Part shown: piece by piece, positions 58,644 to 64,000 of the stretch | Layout: each line of letters opens with the position of its first letter | Position numbering within the stretch: the stretch's first letter is position 1 | Assembly (NCBI GenBank): GCA_001604585.1 | Contig: LVBW01000032.1 | Location: forward strand, 1 to 64,000 | Source: Puniceicoccales bacterium Verruco_02 | GTDB taxonomy: Bacteria; Verrucomicrobiota; Verrucomicrobiia; Opitutales; Oceanipulchritudinaceae | Direction of reading: 5' to 3' | Length of the DNA stretch: 64,000 bases | Notes under the pieces: model-generated | Database searches by the model: none | Seen by the model: only the letters and a program-made list of their open reading frames with translations | Told to the model about the DNA's origin: nothing | Program-made: the position numbers and the translations under genes

Positions 58644-58877
58644 CTAGCCGCCCGCCACTATGCGGACTATCTCCAGACGGTCGCCATCGCAGAGAACAAT
58701 ACTGCGGGCCTCTGCCGGAGACAGGGCCTCGCCATTGCGCTCCACAACCACCCTGCCCGGGGCCTGCCCGCGCTGCGCAAGAAAGGCCGTGAGAGTCGTG
58801 GCAAAGGCTACCTCGAACCACTCGCCGTTGGCACGTATGCGGATATTACCCGGCGCTGGTGCTGCACTGTCCGGCAT
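58644..58877 (-). CDS. thiS: Sulfur carrier protein ThiS
   Basis: IRANGEWFEVAFATTLTAFLAQRGQAPGRVVVERNGEALSPAEARSIVLCDGDRLEIVRIVAGG, C-terminal GG. Confidence 0.93.
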   Translation of the reverse strand: MPDSAAPAPGNIRIRANGEWFEVAFATTLTAFLAQRGQAPGRVVVERNGEALSPAEARSIVLCDGDRLEIVRIVAGG

Positions 58878-60049
58878 CACGAGGCAAGCGCCTCCCCGTC
58901 GCGGCTGACAAAGGAACGGTCGAAGTCCTTCCAAACCGGCTCGTAACCCTTTGAGCGTATCATGGCCGCAATCTCGGCAGGGCCGCGCTCGTCGGCAACG
59001 TGGAACTGCTCGCCCGGCTGCGGGGTCTTCGGCCTCCAGTTACGTTCGTCAAAGTTGCTGTACCCGCCCGGCTCGGTGCTCGCACCCGCGCTCATATGCG
59101 TGGCCCCGGTCAGCACCATGCCATCGCGCAGGGCGGGAGCCTCGCGTGTGGTGACTGACATATCCACCCGCGGGAACATCATGCGAAAGGCACACATTAG
59201 CTGCACTGTCTGCCTATCGCTCATTATGTGCTCCGGCCTCGGGCTGAAACCTCCCGCCGCGGGTCTCATGCGCGTGAGGCCCACGGCAAGCTCCGCCTTC
59301 CAGCACTCCCGCTGAAGATGCCGGGCGTGCGCGGCCACGGCGATGGCCTCGTAGCGCCAGTTGTAGAGGCCGTACAAGGCACTGATGCCAAGGCGGCGCA
59401 TCCCGGCCTTGTAGGCCCTCTCCGGGGTGTCCAGACGGAAGGCAAAGTTCTTCTTCGGCCCTGCCGTGTGCATCTGGGCATAGGTAGCCAGGTGATAGCT
59501 CTCCTGATACACCACTATGCCCTCGGCCCCGGCCTCCACCATGGGGATGTATTGCTCGATTTTCGCAGGCCCAAGCTCGATGGAAATGCTCGGCATCAGG
59601 GGCAGACAGCGTCGAATGGCCTCCTGCACGTAGCCGTTACTGACGTATTTGGGATGCTCGCCCGCAACTATCAGCAAGGAGCGAAAGCCCTGCCTGTGCA
59701 ACATGCCCACCTCGTGCAGAAGTTGCTCCATCGAGATGGTAAGGCGAGGAATGATGTTGTTGCGCGAGAATCCGCAGTATTTGCAGATATTCACGCACTC
59801 GTTGGACAGGTATATGGGCGCGAAAAGGTGAATTGTGCGGCCGAAGTTACGCTGGGTAAGAGCCTGCGAAATGCGGGCCATGTGCTCCAGATACGGAGCG
59901 GCCGCCGCCGAGATGAGCGCGGCAAAGTCGTCCAGACTCTCCGCCGCGCCCCGTGCCAGAACACGTTCCACATCGCGGGCCGTTGCTGCCGCCGAGCGAG
60001 CCTCCAGCTCCGCAATGGGCAGAGAGGGCAGAATTTCGGAAAACATCAT
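58877..60049 (-). CDS. thiH: 2-iminoacetate synthase ThiH
   Basis: Radical SAM CKYCGF; YLSNECVNICKYCGFSRNN; THMSAGASTEPGGY. Confidence 0.95.
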   Translation of the reverse strand: MMFSEILPSLPIAELEARSAAATARDVERVLARGAAESLDDFAALISAAAAPYLEHMARISQALTQRNFGRTIHLFAPIYLSNECVNICKYCGFSRNNIIPRLTISMEQLLHEVGMLHRQGFRSLLIVAGEHPKYVSNGYVQEAIRRCLPLMPSISIELGPAKIEQYIPMVEAGAEGIVVYQESYHLATYAQMHTAGPKKNFAFRLDTPERAYKAGMRRLGISALYGLYNWRYEAIAVAAHARHLQRECWKAELAVGLTRMRPAAGGFSPRPEHIMSDRQTVQLMCAFRMMFPRVDMSVTTREAPALRDGMVLTGATHMSAGASTEPGGYSNFDERNWRPKTPQPGEQFHVADERGPAEIAAMIRSKGYEPVWKDFDRSFVSRDGEALAS

Positions 60050-60144
60050 GATAGCGGCGGAATTTGAACCTCTTCAAACCGCCTTGCAAGCGCAAGCGGC
60101 GGGAAGAAGCACGCGGCTGGCAACGAGAGTCGCCCCCCCTTTAT

Positions 60145-60933
60145 CTAGGGAGCGCCAACAGACGGTGTTTCAGGCAGAGGCGTGGCACGGCATAGTATGT
60201 CGTCAAAGTCCGCACTCTGGCTCAAAGTCATCACCCCGAGCCGCGCCAGCTCCAGTACGGCTAGAAAACTCGCCGCGAGTAAAAGCCGGGAAATGGCCCC
60301 ATCTGCGGGGAAAAGCTCCGTAAAGAGAAAGCTCCCCCTCTCTGCCAGTAGTGCGCGCACACTGTCCATGCAGTCGCTAACGCTGATTTTCTCCGCCTCC
60401 ACCCTGCCCTCGCGTGTGCGCTCCTCAAGACGGCGCAGAACGCGATTGAGCGCGCTCCACAGCTCGAAGCGGTCTGCATTCTCCAGCACGGCGTTCTCCG
60501 GCTCCGGTAGTGGCTCGGACGCTATGCGGCGAGGGATGAGGTCCATTGCGGCCACTATCCGGGCGGAAAGCTCCGCCGCGGCATCCTTGAAGCGGCGGTA
60601 TTCGAGAAGCATCCGCGTAAGCTCCCAGCGAGGATCCTCCTCATCGGCCGAAGCCTCTTCCGAACGCTCTGGCGCTGGCAAGAGCATCCGGCTTTTTATG
60701 CGCATGAGCGTGGCCGCCATTACGAAAAACTCGCCCGCCAGCTCCAACCGCCCGTCCCCGGCAGATGAAATGAAGTCCATGTACTGGTCGGCAATCTGCA
60801 CGATGGGGATGTCGCAGATGTCTATCTCGTCCCTGCGCACTAGGTGCAGCAACAGGTCCAACGGCCCCTCGAATGCAGCCAGACGCACGGGGCCTTCGAG
60901 CTTGGAACCAAGTGCATCGCGCCCCTGTGTCAT
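60145..60933 (-). CDS. scpA: Segregation/condensation protein A
   Basis: AFEGPLDLLLHLVRRDEIDICDIPIVQIADQYMDFI; FFVMAATLMRIKSRMLLP. Confidence 0.93.
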   Translation of the reverse strand: MTQGRDALGSKLEGPVRLAAFEGPLDLLLHLVRRDEIDICDIPIVQIADQYMDFISSAGDGRLELAGEFFVMAATLMRIKSRMLLPAPERSEEASADEEDPRWELTRMLLEYRRFKDAAAELSARIVAAMDLIPRRIASEPLPEPENAVLENADRFELWSALNRVLRRLEERTREGRVEAEKISVSDCMDSVRALLAERGSFLFTELFPADGAISRLLLAASFLAVLELARLGVMTLSQSADFDDILCRATPLPETPSVGAP

Positions 60934-60939
60934 ACTCTG

Positions 60940-63027
60940 CTAGAAACGGTGAGCCGCCACGGACACCGAGAAAGTCACGTCATCCTGTCGCAGGTCGCCC
61001 TTGCGGTAGGACACGCGGTAGCGAAGCTGCCAGAAGTCGCCAAGCTGCTGGAGAAGACTGAATGAACCGTGGTCGAACTCTCCCGCTCTGGCATCGTATC
61101 CGATGGTGCTCATGCTGCCCCAGTTGCGGCTCAGCTTGTAGTAAAAGCTGGCGTAGTAGCTCTCGTAATTGTTCACCCTGTAATCGGCATACAGGCTAAG
61201 ACGCCAGAGGTCCGCACTCTTCAGGCTAAGGCGCAGACGCTGCCAGCAGGAGCTGACCGAGTCCGAATAAACGCCGCTCTCGTAGTAAAGGCTTATAAAC
61301 GATGCGGGGCTTAGGGATGCCTGCACATAGCTCATGTTGTCCGTGTAGTCGCTTAGATAATGGTCCTGAAATATGCCTAGCGAGGCCAGCTCGCGGGAGC
61401 CATGCTCGCCGTCCCTTGTCTGAAGGACGTTCTCCACTCCGTAGCGTACAAGGTGCGGGTTTTCCATGTACATCGAATCGTTGAACATGCTCTCGCGCAG
61501 GTTGAGGCTGGGCATTTGCAGGCTGGGCACAGAAAAGTCGTTGTCCACAATGGACTTGTCCTTGTCCCCGGCAGAGCCGTAGCGGCGCCACTGAACAAGG
61601 GGCCTCACGATGTGGCGCAGCCCGTCTATGCCGAGCAGCTTGTGCTTCCAGTCCCAAGTAGCGTGGAAGTTCGCCTCAAGGTCCAGCCCAAGTTCGCCAA
61701 TGTAGTGAACGGCGCTGGACTTGTCCCAGTCGCTGTCATAGGCCACATCGTACCGGGCGACAAAGGCCCCGGCACGCGGGGTGAGGCCTAGCCAGGGGGC
61801 CAGAGCCACCGGGCGCAAGAGGCCGTAATAGGCGTGCAGACGCTGATTGTGAATGGCAAAGCCCACGGTCTTGGTAGAGATGACTGCGTAACTCGCATAG
61901 CCGGTATGGTAAAGCCCGCCAAAGGGCAGAGGGTTGGCCAGCATGTCGATACGAAGCTCCGGCAGGCGGTTCTGAACCGGGTAGTCGTTGCCAAAGGCAG
62001 AGAAGCGGACAAGGGAGCTGGCCACAATATCCTCGCTGATGGGCATGGTCCACTCGATGAAGCTGTCGGGATACTGATTGCCATCGAAGGCCTCGGGGCG
62101 AAAGTCGCGCAGCATGTCCAGATCGCTTAGTAGATTGATGTAGGCGGTCATGCGGACCCCGCCCTTCAAATCCTGCCGGTGCCTTGCGCTGAAAAGCCAG
62201 CGATTCTGAGAGATATTACGGGCGTAGTAATCGTAACCGGTATTGCCCTGATCGGAAATCCAGGCAAAGTCCACGCTGCCATCAAGCTGCCCCTGCTCGT
62301 CGGAAAGATCGTATTGCAGGGCCGGGCCGACGAGCACTCCGCGCGAGGAATAGATGTCGAGGTTAGCGCCCGCAGACACACCCTTTGTCACGGGTACAAG
62401 GCTTCGCGAACGCAGGTATGCGCCCAGCTTGCCACGGAAGCCAAGCTCTCCCTCGGTGCTAAGCTCTGGGGCTTCGTCGAGCGAGCCGGAGAACTGCGGG
62501 ATGCGCAGGACGCGGAAGCTGCCAAGACCGGGCTGGGCACCGACAACTAGCAGACGCCTGCCGGGGAGAAGATTCACCTTCTCTGCGACAAGGCTGGGCA
62601 CGGCCACACCCGGCTCGCCCATCCATGCGCGCACGTTTGTCAGCTCCATGTTGTCGATGTCGCCGCTGGCAGAGTCACCCTCTATGACAAGGGGCGGATA
62701 CCCGGCGCGGAATTTGCCACAGGAAAAGCTGCGCTTGTCGGAGTCGTAGCTCAGGCTCTCGGCCACAAGGCGCAGCCCAGGCCGCGTTACACGCACATTG
62801 CCGCTGGCACGCGCGACCTTGCTCGTCTGCACGTAGCGAATCTCGTCCGCTTCAAGGCGGAACTCGTCGTGTGTGAACACGGCCCTGCCCCTTGCCACGA
62901 GGCTGCCGCTGGCTGCGTCGTAAACCAGAGGATCGTCAGCGCTCAGTTCCGGCGCTGCGGCATTCAGCAGCACACAGGGAAGCAGAGTTGCAGCAAGAAA
63001 TAGGCTCCGTATGAGTTTGTTGCGCAC
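60940..63027 (-). CDS. lptD: LPS-assembly protein LptD
   Basis: N-terminal OstA-like repeats (YDAASGSLVARGRAVFTHDEFRLEADEIRYVQ), C-terminal beta-barrel ending in VSVAAHRF. Confidence 0.85.
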   Translation of the reverse strand: MRNKLIRSLFLAATLLPCVLLNAAAPELSADDPLVYDAASGSLVARGRAVFTHDEFRLEADEIRYVQTSKVARASGNVRVTRPGLRLVAESLSYDSDKRSFSCGKFRAGYPPLVIEGDSASGDIDNMELTNVRAWMGEPGVAVPSLVAEKVNLLPGRRLLVVGAQPGLGSFRVLRIPQFSGSLDEAPELSTEGELGFRGKLGAYLRSRSLVPVTKGVSAGANLDIYSSRGVLVGPALQYDLSDEQGQLDGSVDFAWISDQGNTGYDYYARNISQNRWLFSARHRQDLKGGVRMTAYINLLSDLDMLRDFRPEAFDGNQYPDSFIEWTMPISEDIVASSLVRFSAFGNDYPVQNRLPELRIDMLANPLPFGGLYHTGYASYAVISTKTVGFAIHNQRLHAYYGLLRPVALAPWLGLTPRAGAFVARYDVAYDSDWDKSSAVHYIGELGLDLEANFHATWDWKHKLLGIDGLRHIVRPLVQWRRYGSAGDKDKSIVDNDFSVPSLQMPSLNLRESMFNDSMYMENPHLVRYGVENVLQTRDGEHGSRELASLGIFQDHYLSDYTDNMSYVQASLSPASFISLYYESGVYSDSVSSCWQRLRLSLKSADLWRLSLYADYRVNNYESYYASFYYKLSRNWGSMSTIGYDARAGEFDHGSFSLLQQLGDFWQLRYRVSYRKGDLRQDDVTFSVSVAAHRF

Positions 63028-63138
63028 GGGGACCTATTTACCTGCCTGTTCAGGGCTTTGGCAAAGTGAATCTGCAAGAGTGCCTCGACAAGTTCAGAAC
63101 ATGGGCTATCAATTTTCGTGCATTACTACGAGCATAGC

Positions 63139-64000
63139 ATGTCGGTCCCCGTCCGACGAGCGCACCAAGAGGAACAACATCCCAACATCCTGCATCCTGT
63201 GATAATCTCCGATACAGAACTAAAGAGCTTCATCAATGCCGACAACGCCTCCCCGCATTCGATACTTGGAATGCACGCTGCAAGGGACAGGGAAGGCAAG
63301 GGACTAGTAGTGCGTGCCTTCCTGCGCGGGGCACGCGAGTGCGAGGTGGTGGATCTTGCCGACGCCACCAAGCGCTATGCGATGAAGATGCTGACCCCGG
63401 AAGGATTTTTTGAAGTGAAAATCGGCGACCGGGCAGAACCTTTCCGCTACCGCCTGCGCACGGTGGGCTACAACGAGGAAGTGCGCCAGTTCTACGACCC
63501 ATACTCTTTCCTTCCCACACTGGGGGAACAGGACCTGTACCTTTTCAACGAGGGCAACGAGTACCGTATTTACGAGAAAATGGGCGCCCATGTGCGGACT
63601 ATCGACGGGGTGCCGGGCGTGTCCTTCGCAGTGTGGGCACCGGGGGCAAAGCGCATCAGCGTGGTAGGCGATTTTAACGGCTGGGATGGGCGCTATCACC
63701 CGATGAGGCCGCTGGGCGCATCGGGTGTGTGGGAGATATTCATCCCCGGCCTGATGGAGGGGCAGAAATACAAGTACGAGATAAAGACGCAGGCCGGGCA
63801 CCTGCTGATGAAGACAGACCCCTACGGCACTGCCTTCGAGGCACCGCCAAACAATGCGTCCATAGTGTGCAATGTGCGCAAGTTCCACTGGAGCGATGAG
63901 GAATGGCTCGCCTCGCGAGAGAAGAACGACTGGCTGCGCCGCCCGATGAATGTGTACGAGGTGCACGCCGCTTCGTGGAAAAGGGTCAGCGAGGATGGCA
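63139..64000 (+). CDS. glgB: 1,4-alpha-glucan branching enzyme, truncated by window end
   Basis: Manual translation: NASPHSILGMHAAR...GVSFAVWAPGAKRISVVGDFNGWDGRYHPMRPLGASGVWEIFIPGL...MNVYEVHAASWKR. Confidence 0.93.
   Translation, partial: MSVPVRRAHQEEQHPNILHPVIISDTELKSFINADNASPHSILGMHAARDREGKGLVVRAFLRGARECEVVDLADATKRYAMKMLTPEGFFEVKIGDRAEPFRYRLRTVGYNEEVRQFYDPYSFLPTLGEQDLYLFNEGNEYRIYEKMGAHVRTIDGVPGVSFAVWAPGAKRISVVGDFNGWDGRYHPMRPLGASGVWEIFIPGLMEGQKYKYEIKTQAGHLLMKTDPYGTAFEAPPNNASIVCNVRKFHWSDEEWLASREKNDWLRRPMNVYEVHAASWKRVSEDG

Noticed and set aside
60050-60144. TPP riboswitch upstream of thiH
   Set aside because: No THI-box core recognised on the minus strand

Overview
High-GC bacterial chromosomal segment. 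The family mix (PEP-CTERM protein, Opitutae-type 'LSPFEV' plug motifs, YfbK-type vWA protein with an ECF sigma factor) suggests Verrucomicrobiota, possibly Opitutae; this is inference only. Most of the window is ordinary core genome: obgE, thrS, rpmJ/rpmE2, fabD, lepA, gldA, rpsA, pgm, purC, carA, proS, sufS/sufU, rpsU, thiH/thiS, scpA, lptD, glgB (truncated by the window end) and three tRNAs (His, Thr, Glu). The most interesting locus is a compact three-gene cassette at about 27642-29525: an E2-like (UBC-fold) protein with a candidate catalytic Cys, a 60-aa ORF of unknown type, and a ThiF/E1-like adenylyltransferase with an unassigned N-terminal region and two CxxC motifs. It looks like a minimal bacterial ubiquitin-like conjugation system with no obvious JAB peptidase or E3. 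Other notable items: two copies of a 163-bp MITE-like element, one inserted with a 4-bp TTCA duplication into a REP-flanked IS200/RAYT-type transposase gene; a vWA/YfbK protein carrying TonB-plug-like segments; a small island after tRNA-His with an SDH-type serine protease and a frameshifted pseudogene; a response regulator with a degenerate sigma54-activator-like region; and a soluble MCP with its sensor domain at the C-terminus. All assignments come from reading the sequence; no searches were run.
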